From Chelonoidis abingdonii (taxonomy: Eukaryota > Chordata > Testudines > Testudinidae), in NCBI RefSeq assembly GCF_003597395.2, contig NC_133773.1, positions 64,821,730 through 64,885,729 on the forward strand: DNA of 64,000 nt, written 5' to 3'. A model generated the notes under the pieces. It made no database searches, was not told the DNA's origin, and saw only the letters and a program-made list of their open reading frames with translations. Position numbers and translations under genes: made by a program. Of the stretch, positions 1 through 11,060 are shown one piece after another. How positions within the stretch are numbered: position 1 is the stretch's first letter; each line of letters starts with the position of its first letter.

Positions 1-850
1 CTGGAAGCTCTCCTTGACCCAGTCTTGAGAAACCAAAACCCAATGGAGAATGCAAAGATCAGTAGCAAAACAATTACTTTTTCTCTGCACATACACCACC
101 TGTGCTCAAATCTGAGAGATATCCTCCACCCCAGCTCCTGTGCATTGAATTATTTTGTGTTGAGGATCATCTGTTAAAACTCCAGCTGGAAACTGGGGCC
201 CTGGTTGCGTAGGCACTTGTACTAGCATTCCAACTTTCTACTTGCACAAACCGAACACTCTTGCCCCGCTCACTACCCTGCCCCTCCTCCGAGGCCCCCC
301 CATGGCCCGACCCCCTTTTCAAAGGCCTGCCCCCACTAACTCCTCCCCTTCCCTCTGTGCTCACTGCTCCCCACCCTCAGTGCTTCATTGTCAACCAGGC
401 TGGCTCAGGGAGCTGGGGTGCAGCGGAGGGTTGAAGGTTCTGGCTGGGAGGTTGGCCAGATATGAGGAGTTCAGAGCGTGGAGGAGGTCCAGGATCAGTG
501 AGTTGATGTGAAGATGTGAGCTTTGTCTGGGCATAGACTTCTGGAGTGGGGCTGGAGATAGCATTTGTTGCAGGAAGTCCTCCGGCTGGGCTGAGGGTTG
601 GGAGGGTGCGAGGGGATTCAGCGGTTGTGCAGGGTTGGGGCGATGGGAGGTGAGAGTGAGGCCTGTCTGAGCTCGGGCTCTGGTGTGAGGTCTGGGATGA
701 GGCGTTGGGATGCAAAAGAGTGCTCAGGCTGAGATTTTGAGGGTTCTGAGGGTGGGAGGGAGGTCAACTGTTGGCTGAGGCAGGAGTTGGGCCCCGGAAG
801 CCGAGTCAGGTGCGACTCTGGGTGGCCCTTATCCTCAAACAGCTCTCAGA
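1..850. other. GC-rich low-complexity stretch, no gene recognised
   Basis: From about 250 the sequence is rich in C and then in G, with many GGGAGG and GAGGTT-like words. Short open frames exist on both strands, but they have the biased composition expected of GC-rich noncoding DNA. I see no splice-flanked exon or known protein motif. It may be the outer part of a GC-rich repeat whose neighbouring piece is at 905-1110. Confidence 0.4.
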
Positions 851-904
851 AACAGCACTATGTCCGCGCCCTCCGCTCCTACTTGATGTGTCCCAGGCCA
901 GCTC

Positions 905-1110
905 TGCACAGTGCTCCCATCCTCAGGTGCGCACATAGCTCCTATTGGCGGTAGTTCTTCAGACTTGGGAGCTGCAAGAGTAGTGCTTGGCTGCCCCTAC
1001 GCTAGAAGCCGATGGACATGTGACTCGTCCCGGGACCACACAGCAGGGAGCCTTCCAGCCCTACAGCTGGCACCGCCAAGAGACAGGTCAACAGCCAGGC
1101 CAGCAGTGTG
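905..1110. repeat. Possible fragment of a GC-rich nonautonomous hAT element
   Basis: The words around 925-1060 (an 'agctcctattggc' core, a following 'gggagctgc', then a short CCCGGGA stretch) resemble the interior of GC-rich nonautonomous hAT elements common in turtles. I see no terminal inverted repeats or target-site duplication, so this is resemblance only. Confidence 0.3.
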
Positions 1111-3139
1111 CCAGAGCCACCCAGGATCCTTTTCAACTGGCTTTCTGGGTGAAACGGAACGTTTCACCCTCACTGTACAGACATGAAGAAAAAGACAGGC
1201 CTGTGTCTCAAGAGGTCCACATTCAAAACTCGTAATCCGCTAATAAGAATGTCCATAGCTCACCAAAAGCTTCCTCCCTCACAAACCAAAATGCTTTGCA
1301 TTCCAAGTAAGATGGGCTTTGCAGTTTCGAAGACATTTCAGGTATTGGGACAAAAGAGAAACTGGGAGTAAATTCCTAAGATGAGGGGAACCTCAACAGT
1401 CTTGCTGACCTTTCCCATAGTAGGCAGGGTAGGCTCAGGGAAGACCAAAATGCAACAGGTCTGTTTTCTACTGTTTTCCATCGGATCTTTCAAATAAAGA
1501 GTTGAGAAGTTTCATACCATGTGACAAGTGAAAGTCATTTACACAAGTGGTTGTGCTGCAAATTTAGGAGCTGTGGTTTGAAACAGAGGGGTTTTCATGT
1601 TTTAGTATTATAGTTTGTGTTAAAAAAAAAATTACCCCTGAGCTAAGGTTTGTATGCCATGCCTCAGCCCCATACTGAGGTATTATGTCAAGCTGTAAAT
1701 AAGCTCCTCAGGAAACAAAAGGTTCTAATGGAAGTTCGACACAACATACTTACATGACATACAAGAACAATTAAAAAAAGGAGGGGGAGTAAATTGCATC
1801 ATTTTGTATGGTTGCGGGAGGGGTGTGTGTCAACGATAAACGTGCATCAAAGGCCATAATAGCAGTGAGTAGTGTTAAAGTAGAAGGGTGCTATAGTTTG
1901 CATCATCCAGGACAATTTAAGCTGTCTGCTGAGAAATTGAAAACTGTGCTTGTCTCCCAGAAGATTGAGCCCAACAAGTTGAGCAGGTTTGACTTTGTAA
2001 GCAATAACAGCTTCCTGGATTTCAGATAAACTAATTTTGGATATTATTGTGAACACTGAAATGGGAAATAATTTGATTTGCTTCCATGGTTTCAAAGCAA
2101 CTTGGGAGGAGAATGAAAGAGTAATTGGGCTTGGAAGATAGTCTTATGATGAACAGTCTAATGATGCCACTATTCTGGTGTTACAGATCAGTTAAACATT
2201 GTCTTTTATCTTAGCAATATCTTGAAAGGACCCTGTCAACTTGAAAACTATTAAGTTAAAGTACGTTCAGGAGGCATACCTGAGCCTTGACACATTTTTG
2301 TGGTTTACAGAACATTTCCCTATTTATAATTTTCTTCCTTTGGCATTGATACCGATCTTAAAAATACAAGGTAAATCTAATGTATGACTGGATTTATTTA
2401 GAGGAAACATGAATTCTGACTATTTCCCCAAAGTGCTTGTTCAAAAGCCGAAAGCAACATCTTAATAAATAAGGGGATTTTCTCTCTTTCTAGTTTTAAG
2501 TAAATTCTAACTTTTAATAACAAAAATTGTAAAAGAAAAAACATTTTCAAGACAAAGTGGGGGATTGCCCACTTTTCCATCACACATTGAAGTTTTGGGC
2601 ACCTCGCTGTAAGCAGTTAGCAACAAAAGGGCCTGTTTGATCCTGTTTTTATTGGTTATTACACCAAGTAACTCCATTGATTTCAAATGCCAGAAATTCT
2701 CTATACAGCCAGCTGAAAACTCCTAAAGTGTATTGCAATTTCCATTGCCCCTAACAGAAGTCTGAGGCATCGTCCCACAATCTAGCCCCAAATGGGGCAT
2801 CTATGGACAGTATTTAGGGCTGATCTTGCCACATTGCTGAGCTTTCCTCATGAAAATTCCTGATTCATCCTCAATCCTACTGACTTCAATGATTCTGTTA
2901 AGGTTACTAAGCCACCTTATCGGAGCACTAAGCTCCTGGCGAGCAGTGGATGCCCATAGATCTCTATTCACAATTGCCAAATTGTAAAATTAAATGGTTA
3001 AAAATTTCATGCACATAATTTCCTTGTCAGTTTAAGTGCTTACAAAGAGTGTGGCTATCTAGACACATGCACATTAATGATTAAGAAGTTCGCAAAGACT
3101 CAGGAACTTGGTGTCCTAAGCACCTTGAATCGTCTCTTT
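1111..3139. other. Intergenic sequence, nothing recognised
   Basis: AT-rich unique-looking DNA with short random open frames. There is a run of A residues near 1621. I see no exon, RNA gene or transposon end here. Confidence 0.5.
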
Positions 3140-3429
3140 GCCATGTCTACACTACCTGCCAGATCGGCAGATGAGTAATCGATCATCGGGATTGATTTAT
3201 CATGTCTCATCTAGACGCCATAAATCAATCTCTGAAGCCGACGCTCGTACTTCACGCTCAGCGAGGAGTAAGTGGAGTCGATGTGGGGCATGGCAGTTGA
3301 CTTGCCACTGTTGAGGATGGCCACCTATAAGTCAAAACTAAGATACTTTGTCTTCAGCTTACGCGAATAGCATAGCTGAAGTGTATGGATCTTAGATCTA
3401 TTCCCCCCCAACGCCAGTGAGACCAGCCC
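3140..3429. mobile_element. MITE with CTACACT-type ends (PIF/Harbinger-like)
   Basis: The left end reads GCCATGTCTACACTA. The right end, read on the other strand, starts GGGCTGGTCTCACTGG, an imperfect inverted match. The flanks are TTT and TTA, compatible with a three-base target duplication. The same terminal core (CTACACT just inside a G-rich start) closes the elements at 14731, 38439 and 41299. There is no transposase, so it is nonautonomous. The superfamily is inferred from TSD length; the family name is unknown. Confidence 0.55.
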
Positions 3430-3904
3430 TTAGCTTTATATGGTGTCCAATACAGTGACAAGCAAACCTCAAAAGCTCAGGGTACAGGTAACTTGAGAAC
3501 CCTAACATTCAGATGTTTATTTCAAATCGAAAGTCTGGCCACAACCGAATAGAAAATCCTCAAGACTGTGCCATTTGACATAGGGAGTGTTCAGGCCACC
3601 GGAATATCACAAGAACAATCTTTTCGTAGTGTATTTAGCACTCTGTTTAAGCCTAGAAAAAATGTAGAATTTTGGAAAATACAAAGGTCTGTTGCAAATT
3701 ATAATCAATACATTAATGAAGAACCACGTTTCCTAAATAGTTTTCTTAAAAAAGATTCCATACAATTCAGTTTAAAGTAGAAGAAAGTTCTGAAAGGAAG
3801 GATTTTGTTTGTTTGTTTTTAATATAACTGATTAAGTCACTTATTCCTAATCAGAAGTCCCCATAGTCTGGGACCATTCGGCTGAGCTGTGGTGTGGTTT
3901 ACTT

Positions 3905-4620
3905 GTCATGTACGTCTGCATGAGATACAAACTGGTTCTCGAACGCTTATACACACAGATGTTTGTTATCATAAAGATCCTTTAATTGTTCATTCAAAAC
4001 CACATTTCGGTGGTATAAAAAAATGCATGAAGCTAGCCAGAATCCTTTCATAGTCGTCTTTGTGCGTGATCTTCAATAAGTCAAAGGTTAAAGTATGGTC
4101 TGATGCTTCCCCATTCATAAGAAGATACTTGTATATCTCCAGTTTCTTGTGGAGTTTGTTTGCCAATCTGAAATCTTGCAAAATACAGCGATTCCAGTCT
4201 GTCCATTGTGAAGTTAAGTCCAAGCTGAAGTGCTTTGGGACATTGAAGAGTTGGCAATTTATGAGATCCGTTGCAATCTTTCATTGATGTTTGTTCAGTC
4301 TGGAAACTTTCTTCCTTTATTCTTTTGTCGTAACATTGCTGCTGTTTTCTTTTCTGTTCCTGCTCTGAGTTTATTGCTGACACATGTCATGTTCCTGTCT
4401 GGTATGGACTGGTTCACGAACTTGCTTATACAAACAAGAGTGTATATCCATAAGACCTTTAATCTCTTTAGTATACCACTTGCTCAAAAAGAAAATAAAG
4501 TATAGAGAAGAGAAGAGGTATAAAGTATGCATCAAAATAGCCTCTTTGCAATTGTCTTTCAGTAAATCAAAGTATTTAAAGATATGCTCTGCTTGTTCTG
4601 TCTTGTTTAGTTTCAAATTT
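3905..4620. repeat. Diverged direct duplication, two units about 480 bp apart
   Basis: Two segments, about 3905-4110 and 4385-4600, share an ordered series of words: CATGT near the start, then ACTGGTTC-CGAAC, GCTTATACA, TTTAAT, and finally TTCA(A/G)TAA(G/A)TCAAAG followed by AAAG-TATG-TCTG. Read on the minus strand, both can encode a peptide with FDLLK and, further on, VREPV. The right unit carries extra A-rich sequence. The source is not recognised: it could be an old duplicated exon or part of an ancient repeat. Confidence 0.45.
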
Positions 4621-4639
4621 CATGAATTCTGGATTGAGG

Positions 4640-5690
4640 TTCTTATATCACCCTATATTTATGTGTCATTGGAATGACCATCTGCTTGGTAATTTTGTGC
4701 TAGATTCTAATGCTTTCAAATTCAAATCCAATATGGTTGGGTCTACTCTCGTTTGCACACGCAAACGTATATAATGGGAGGGAGGGAGGTAACAAATATT
4801 CAAAGCACCTAAATGACTTTCAAGGAGACTACACTCCTCAGTGCCAAACATTTTGAAACCGGGACATGAGGCATTTTAGAAATGTAAATGATCATTTAAT
4901 TTAGTATTTAGGTCTAAACCATGTCATATTATTCTTTTAAATATTCATTAATTTAAGAATAAATAAACAAACGCAGAATATGAGTTAAAAGCACAATCCC
5001 ATTTTTGAACATGAGATTGAGATGGAATGTCCATGTGTATGGTTCTCGCTGCAACTGTAATTCCATCGTATGCTCAGATCTCTGAGGTATTGATTCCTGT
5101 GTGCTCCATTACTCGAATGGAGTTACACTTGATTTACACAAACTGAAGATCTGCGTATATGTATATATGCCGGGGATTAAAGTGGAGCACCATATGATTT
5201 ATGATCTGCTTGTGAACTAAGTATCACAATTTTGATTCTCGTTGACTTTGGCAATGTAAATGTTCATTTGTAATGATTCTGTTACGTTAGGTGGTTTGTT
5301 ATTCAATGAAGGCAGATATATGTAGCTTTACTGACATGCAAATATTGTACTTATCATTCAATATTGGAAAGCCTGTTTTGTGTGCTGTGAGGTGAGGAAG
5401 CATAATGGCTACAGAAATGAGATGTTCACACATGATAAGATGCAGTTATTATTGTGACAAAGCAATTTACAACTGAATGAAGTGATCAAACTGAAGAAAG
5501 GCCAAAGTCAGATTAATTCTTATGGGAGCCCTATGACATACAGCCTTTATTTTATAAATAATACTTACTTATTTAATTGTAATATATTTGTAAAATTAAA
5601 GGGAAGACCAGACCAAGGAATTGATAATCATGAGGATTTAGGGTCCCGCATGCATAAGCCAGATTGCAGGAATGGTTTCCTCTAGAGGTT
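4640..5690. other. Intergenic sequence, nothing recognised
   Basis: AT-rich sequence with a short TATATGTATATATG tract near 5158. I see no exon, RNA gene or transposon terminus. Confidence 0.5.
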
Positions 5691-6125
5691 TTTTTTGGTT
5701 TCCTTGGCAGTATGAAGCCACTTTGGCGCAAGCATGGGCAGTTTTTGTAGCTTGGAACCGCCGTCCCCAAACGTATGGTGTGTAGCTTTTTTTCCAGGGC
5801 CTACACAATGGTGTTCAGGCATTCCTTTTCAACTGACTGACCGGTGGCTTCCCTCTCAGTTTCTGGCTGGAAACACACCAGGATGGAAGTGTGAATCTGC
5901 GGGTCCTCTTCTTTCTGCCATGAGCAACCTGCTCTCCGATTACCGAGGCTCAGATACATCTGTGGTTACTAGGAATGGCTTGTCAAAGTCCGGGACCCTT
6001 AGCACAAGGTCAGACATGAGCGTCGCCTTAAGCTGGGTAAAGGCCTCCTGACACTCAACAGTCTACTTAACTGCATTTGGCTGGGTCTTTTTGGTCAGGT
6101 CGGTCAGCGGGACAGGCGATTTGGC
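5690..6125 (-). mobile_element. Gypsy (Ty3-type) retrotransposon pol fragment, broken
   Basis: Read on the minus strand, 6115 to about 5990 encodes VTAKSPVPLTDLTKK, then the WTVECQEAF..LK block and VLRVPDFDKPFLVTTD, the connection between reverse transcriptase and RNase H typical of Ty3/Gypsy pol. After stops and a frame change, 5780-5740 encodes PYVWGRRF, the RNase H segment expected next. No LTR or integrase is attached. Positions 5753-5780 match 27209-27236 base for base, so both fragments come from one family. It is a dead relic that abuts the CR1 fragment beginning near 6139. Confidence 0.85.
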
Positions 6126-6138
6126 TGTAACAGTAGCA

Positions 6139-6870
6139 CATTGTTGACTTATATTTAGTTTGTGATCCAGTATAATCTTCAGGTATTTCCTGCAGTACTC
6201 CTTCCGTGGTGGTCATTTCTCATCTTGTATTTATGCAATTAATTAGTCCATCCTAGGTGTAATACTTTGCATTTGTCCTTATTGAATTTCATCCTTTTCA
6301 TTGAAGACCACGTCTCCAGTTTGTCAAGATCATTTTTAATCCTAATTCTGTCGTCCAAAGTGCTTTCAACACCTCCAAGCTAGGTATTGTCTGCAAGCAA
6401 TACTCTCTATGCCATTGTCCAAATCATTTATGAAGATACTGTCTAGAACCAGGACACATCCCTGTGGGACCTCACTAGATATGCCCTTCCAGTCTGACAA
6501 TGAACCATTGAGAAATGCTCTGAGTATGGTTTTCCAAACAATTATGCACCCACCTTATACTAGGTTCATCTAGGCTATATTTCCTATTTTGTTTGGGATG
6601 GTCATGTGAGACAGCATAAAAAGCCTTACTAAAATTGAGATATCTCACATATTGCGTCCCACAAGGCTTTTTACTCTATCAAAGAAGGACATAAATTTGG
6701 TTTGGCATGATTTGTTCTTGACAAATCCATGTTGATTGTTACTTATCACTGTATCTTCTAGGTGCTTACAAATTGATTATTTGCTCCATTATCTTTCTGG
6801 GTACCAAAATTAAGCTCAACTGGTCTATGATTCACTTGTCTATACTTTCTATGATCAGTCCTGTTGAAAT
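6139..6870 (-). mobile_element. CR1 LINE fragment (reverse transcriptase C-terminal part)
   Basis: The + strand reads as the antisense of CR1 ORF2. Recognisable conserved stretches are those around 'ccagtttgtcaagatcattt' (6315), 'atttatgaagatactgtcta' (6427), 'ccctgtgggacctcacta' (6461) and 'tgacaaatccatgttgatt' (6718). The element is on the minus strand, truncated at both ends, without the 3' terminal octamer repeat, and carries several disruptions. It looks like an older CR1 subfamily than the copy at 29467. Confidence 0.85.
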
Positions 6871-7479
6871 CAGTGAGATTACTCATGTGCTTAAATATTT
6901 GGGCCTAAATTACTTTACATACAGAAATATACTAAAATGCTGATATGTCTTGCAGAGAATAAAGCATATCTTCAATAACCAGATTGTTTTCAAGGGCAAA
7001 AATAAGTCTCCCTCTTTTCTAGCAGGATTGATGTCAGATCCATTAGCACATGCATTTCACAACTATTCCGAGAGAGAGAACGTGCTAGAGAAAAAAAGTT
7101 ATTCTAAGCACATAGTGAAAGGTCAGTGTGTTCTTTCATGCTGAATAACAAAAAATACTAAAATCCTTAATGACTTTATACATAGTTAGACAAGGAAAAT
7201 ATTAAGATTAAAATTAAGTACTTGATATGTCATAAACTCTCTTGCCAGGACTCCTCGAACTTTCGCTGTTAGATTTGTTTGTGTTATAAATGTTGGGTTG
7301 TTTGAATTATGAAACAATGCTTAAAGAAATGGTTGTTGTGGAAATAGGTCATCCTTATGAGATGTTGTTGTGCAAAAATTGTTAGGGGAAATAACATAAA
7401 TGTTTGTTAATTTTGTACCATGCGGAATTCAGGCTTTGTTTTTTTTACAGCAGTCATTAGCTCACTCCCAAGCCCCTAC

Positions 7480-7620
7480 CATAGGATCAGTGGATGCAAC
7501 AAGTCTGGTTCCGACCCTATGGCCTGTCTGGCATGGGTGACCTACCAGGAGTTATGATCCCACCAGCACAGCTCTTGGACTCATGGGTGTACACAAGGCT
7601 TCCCACCACATCGAAACAAA
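7480..7620. repeat. Fragment of an old interspersed repeat shared with 55.8 kb
   Basis: The block with 'cctaccaggagttatgatcc' followed by 'ccagcacagctctt' and 'acacaagg' matches in order the block at 55855-55915 ('ccaccaggaatt', 'gccagcatagctct', 'acacaag'). This is probably a piece of an old non-LTR retrotransposon, possibly the family at 9538-11060. That link is inference. Confidence 0.35.
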
Positions 7621-7807
7621 GTAGTTATGGAAACCTACACTACTGCTATGAATATGTACATTAACAAGTTATGGAATACACTGTTTTGTTGAAATGTGAT
7701 TTTTTTTTTCTTTGTGAAAATGTTTTTATAATCTTTGTGAAAACTAACTGAGGGGATACCTGTAGGAGCTGCTTCTCTAACTTGTCTGTATGACAAGGAG
7801 GAAAATC

Positions 7808-7872
7808 ATCATAGAATCAGAGGACTGGAAGGGACCTTAAGGGGTCATCTAGTCCAGTCCCCTGCATGATAC
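7808..7872 (-). mobile_element. CR1 3' terminal fragment
   Basis: The segment contains 'catagaatcagaggactgg', then 'aagggaccttaaggggtcat' and 'ctagtccagtcccctgc'. Read on the other strand it is the terminal region of CR1 or a CR1-tailed SINE. The preceding CATAGAATCA corresponds to the terminal octamer repeat. Only about 65 bp remain. Confidence 0.85.
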
Positions 7873-7879
7873 ACTGAAT

Positions 7880-9530
7880 TTTCATTAATATTTACAGCAA
7901 AATTAAAAATACTGGAATTCACTAAACATTTTTGAAATTCAAAGATGAAAAATGTCTTAAATGCTGGCGGGGGGGAAAGCTGGTAAAATTCTTTCCCCAG
8001 CCTATAATTGGTTGGGCAAAATTCACCTGAGTTGTTTTGGGAGCACTTGTTTTTGACTAAAACACTTATAATAAAAGGGTCCTAAGATCCTGATTCAGCA
8101 GAGCATTTGAGCATATACTTAAAATTAATCAAGTAGTTTTTAATCTAGCTTTCTTACTCCACATGCAAAATTCTTTAGATTTCTCCCATAAAGTTTAGTA
8201 ACTGGTTGATAGATTCATTTCAAATCAAGTTCACAGGCCAAAATCAATCAAATGAAAGTGGTTCTGTTGCTGTCCCTGTAATCACCATAATGAAGTGAGG
8301 CAAGGCAGAGTTGCTTTTGACAGTTTTTCTGATTTTTTGGTTCTTCTTAGATTACATCTGAAGAAGAGGACATGTATAAGTTGCCTAAGAGCCAAAATCT
8401 AAAGTCTTTACATAGATAAAACTCCCAGGATTTGGCCCTAAATAAATGAGGCTATCTATCTATCTGGCAGCCAATACTATCACAAACAGGGACAAATAAA
8501 ACTGATATTTGTTACTGTGAAATGGAAACAAGGACATTTTGCCTAGAAATTGAGTTTATGCTAGTGGTGGTGATATCACTTTTTTGTGGAATGGAATTGC
8601 TAGGGTTGGCTAAATAAACATTTTCTAAAATTTGTTATAGCACAGATGCCCAAGGATTGAAATCAGCTCATACCTAGTGTGCCAACATTCTACCATAGTA
8701 GTGGATGTCTTGGGGGGCGGGGGGAATTCCTTTGGTTAGGATTACTTAGCTGGCAGACATATGATAAACTTTAGGGTTCCAGTATTACAGTGCTGGTTGG
8801 TATTGTTCATTGGATCTAGATAGGCTCTGATCCTTCTGCAGGTATTGACAATGCCCTCGGAGTGTTCCAGCAACTGCAAATGAGCATCTTGTGGATTTTA
8901 AGTTTCACCCTAAGGGCCTAAGGCACCATATGTCTAGCAGGTTGCTGACAGCTGTGCAGACTGTGTACAAATCAAGAAGCATTTAAGAAAAGAGCAATTA
9001 AGGTAAGACACTTTGGTGTTGTAACTAGACAGAATGCATGTGTTATGATGAGCAAGGGGGAACCTTTTGAGCTTTGTTTTTCAGTGGGCTCAATTCTGCA
9101 CTCATATACACCCTTATAGCTCCCACTGATGTCAGTTAGAGTTATGTGTTTATAATTTCTGAAAGCAAAAATATGCCCAAATGTATTTCCTATGGCTATT
9201 AATATTATAAGTTCCTGGAAATGAAATGCTTTCTGCCAGGGGTTGGCTTCTGATGCAGGCACATCTCTTCTTTTCTATTTAGACTTTAAGGAAGAAAATG
9301 AGGACAGGTGCTTATTTATCTTATGCATGTGGATGTGTTGCCCATTCTCAGCTTCTGGCAAACAGAGGCTAGGGACCCTTCTTCTATATTTGAAAGCTAA
9401 ACATCAGTAGAGGGGCCCTCAAGTACTGCAAGACACTTGAGAAGACACATGTCCTAGTCCCAGCAAGCCTTAGTAATATAAATATGTCTGTTATAACCAG
9501 AGCATACTCTATTAGTTTTGACACTAGTAC
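7880..9530. other. Intergenic sequence, nothing recognised
   Basis: AT-rich sequence with a short CTAT repeat at about 8453-8465 and a G-run at 8711-8724. No exon-like or repeat-end signal was recognised. Confidence 0.45.
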
Positions 9531-9537
9531 CAGTTAT

Positions 9538-11060
9538 TTAATTAGCATCAAGGAAATGGAACTGTAGAGCATCAAACATGCATCGTCTATTGCAGACAGT
9601 TGTGCCAGCCACACTGACCATGGTTGATGGTGTTGCAGCAAGCATTGTTAGGGCAATTCCTACAATTGGCTCAATCCTGTGAATCCCCAAATCGCCACAG
9701 GCATGGTCAGGGTATTCACCCCTTGAGAACATGGTGTGCTGGGGTGTGTTTGTCCATTTTGGCAAGATGGCTAAAAAGCAGATAACACGCATTCTGAATA
9801 TAATGAGCAATTGAAAGAAGGCCAGATCTCTGAGAGAGTATGACTTTTTGCACAAAGTCAAACCATTATATGTTCAGTGTTTGGTGCTGGCAGTACATAT
9901 GGAATGTCTCTAGCCACTCCAAGTCTGCCTGGAAGAGGGTCTAGGTTCTGACTCAGAGAACAATACAAGTAGCTCACAGGTTTGATAGTTCCTGAACTTT
10001 GTCTCAGCCCAAACACATTTTTATGTCCTGCTTTCGTGCAGGAGTGAGACTTATTCATCGAAGAACATTGTTTGCTGTGATTATCTGAACACTGCTTACA
10101 GCCTAGGTAGATAAACTCATCACAGCTCTTCCTGTTACTTGACCCCGTCTGCACTGGGGTTTCTGCTGGCCCAGCTCCGAGATTCTGGACTATGGTTTTC
10201 AACTTCATATTGTGATCAGCATCTTGAAGACCTTGGAGGATGAGGCTGAAATTTCTCTGACTGCTCTACAAACAAGGCATCATTGACATAGTCTTGGATG
10301 ATGAACACTTCTTGACCAACCTTGATTCCATGGTGTGGCATGCTAAATCCTAATATTCACTTGATAGCTTAACCGAATAGTGCTGGGGCAAGAATGCATG
10401 CCTGCCACACACCTGAGGTGGTGTAGAAATGCTATAAAAGCCATGAATCAATGCACACTGTTGCACCAGGACTAGTGTGACAATCATGCATCAAGTTTAG
10501 CAAAATGTCTAGAACACCAGTTCCTTTAAGTACTAGCCAAAGAGCTGACCTGTTGACTGAATCAAAATCTGTTTCATGTTGATTATATGCCTTGTGAAGC
10601 AGGGGTTAAATTCTCAGTGCAGCTCAGCGAGAAGCTGGAGGGTGAGGACAGTGTACATTGTCATCTGTCCAACAGTGAAATATGATTGCTGTGGAGGATA
10701 ATGTCTGCTAACGAGGGGCTGCATCCTACCAAGGAGAATGTGAATGAAGACTTTTCCAGGAACTAATAGCAAGGAGATCAGCCTGTAGTTGCCACACTTT
10801 GTATGAGATCCTTTGCCCTTTTACAGGTATACTATGGTGCTGTCTTTCTATTCTGCTTCTATTTTGCCTGATGTCCACACTTTTAAGAATAGTTGATGCA
10901 GACTGATGCTCGCTGGTTCTGAGGCACCTTTGAGTGGCTCAGGTGAAATGCCAGCATGTTCAGTAGCATGTCCAGTCTGTAAATTTTGGATGACCTTTTG
11001 TACTTCCTCAAGTGTCAGTGAACAGTGGAGCACAAATAGTATAATACCATTCAGCAGCAC
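9538..11060 (-). mobile_element. Old non-LTR retrotransposon relic (reverse transcriptase region)
   Basis: The minus strand carries pieces of a non-LTR reverse transcriptase in the correct order. At 11030-10870 it encodes LTLEEVQKVIQNLQTGHATE and LHQLFLKVWTSGKI. At 10205-10100 it encodes QNLGAGPAETPVQ and DEFIYLGCKQCSDNHS, the start of the post-RT domain. At 9850-9760 come FDFVQK and the remains of HLAKMDKHTPAHHV. Many stops and frame changes separate these blocks, so it is long dead. The family is probably related to RTE/L2-like elements; I cannot name it. Confidence 0.7.
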
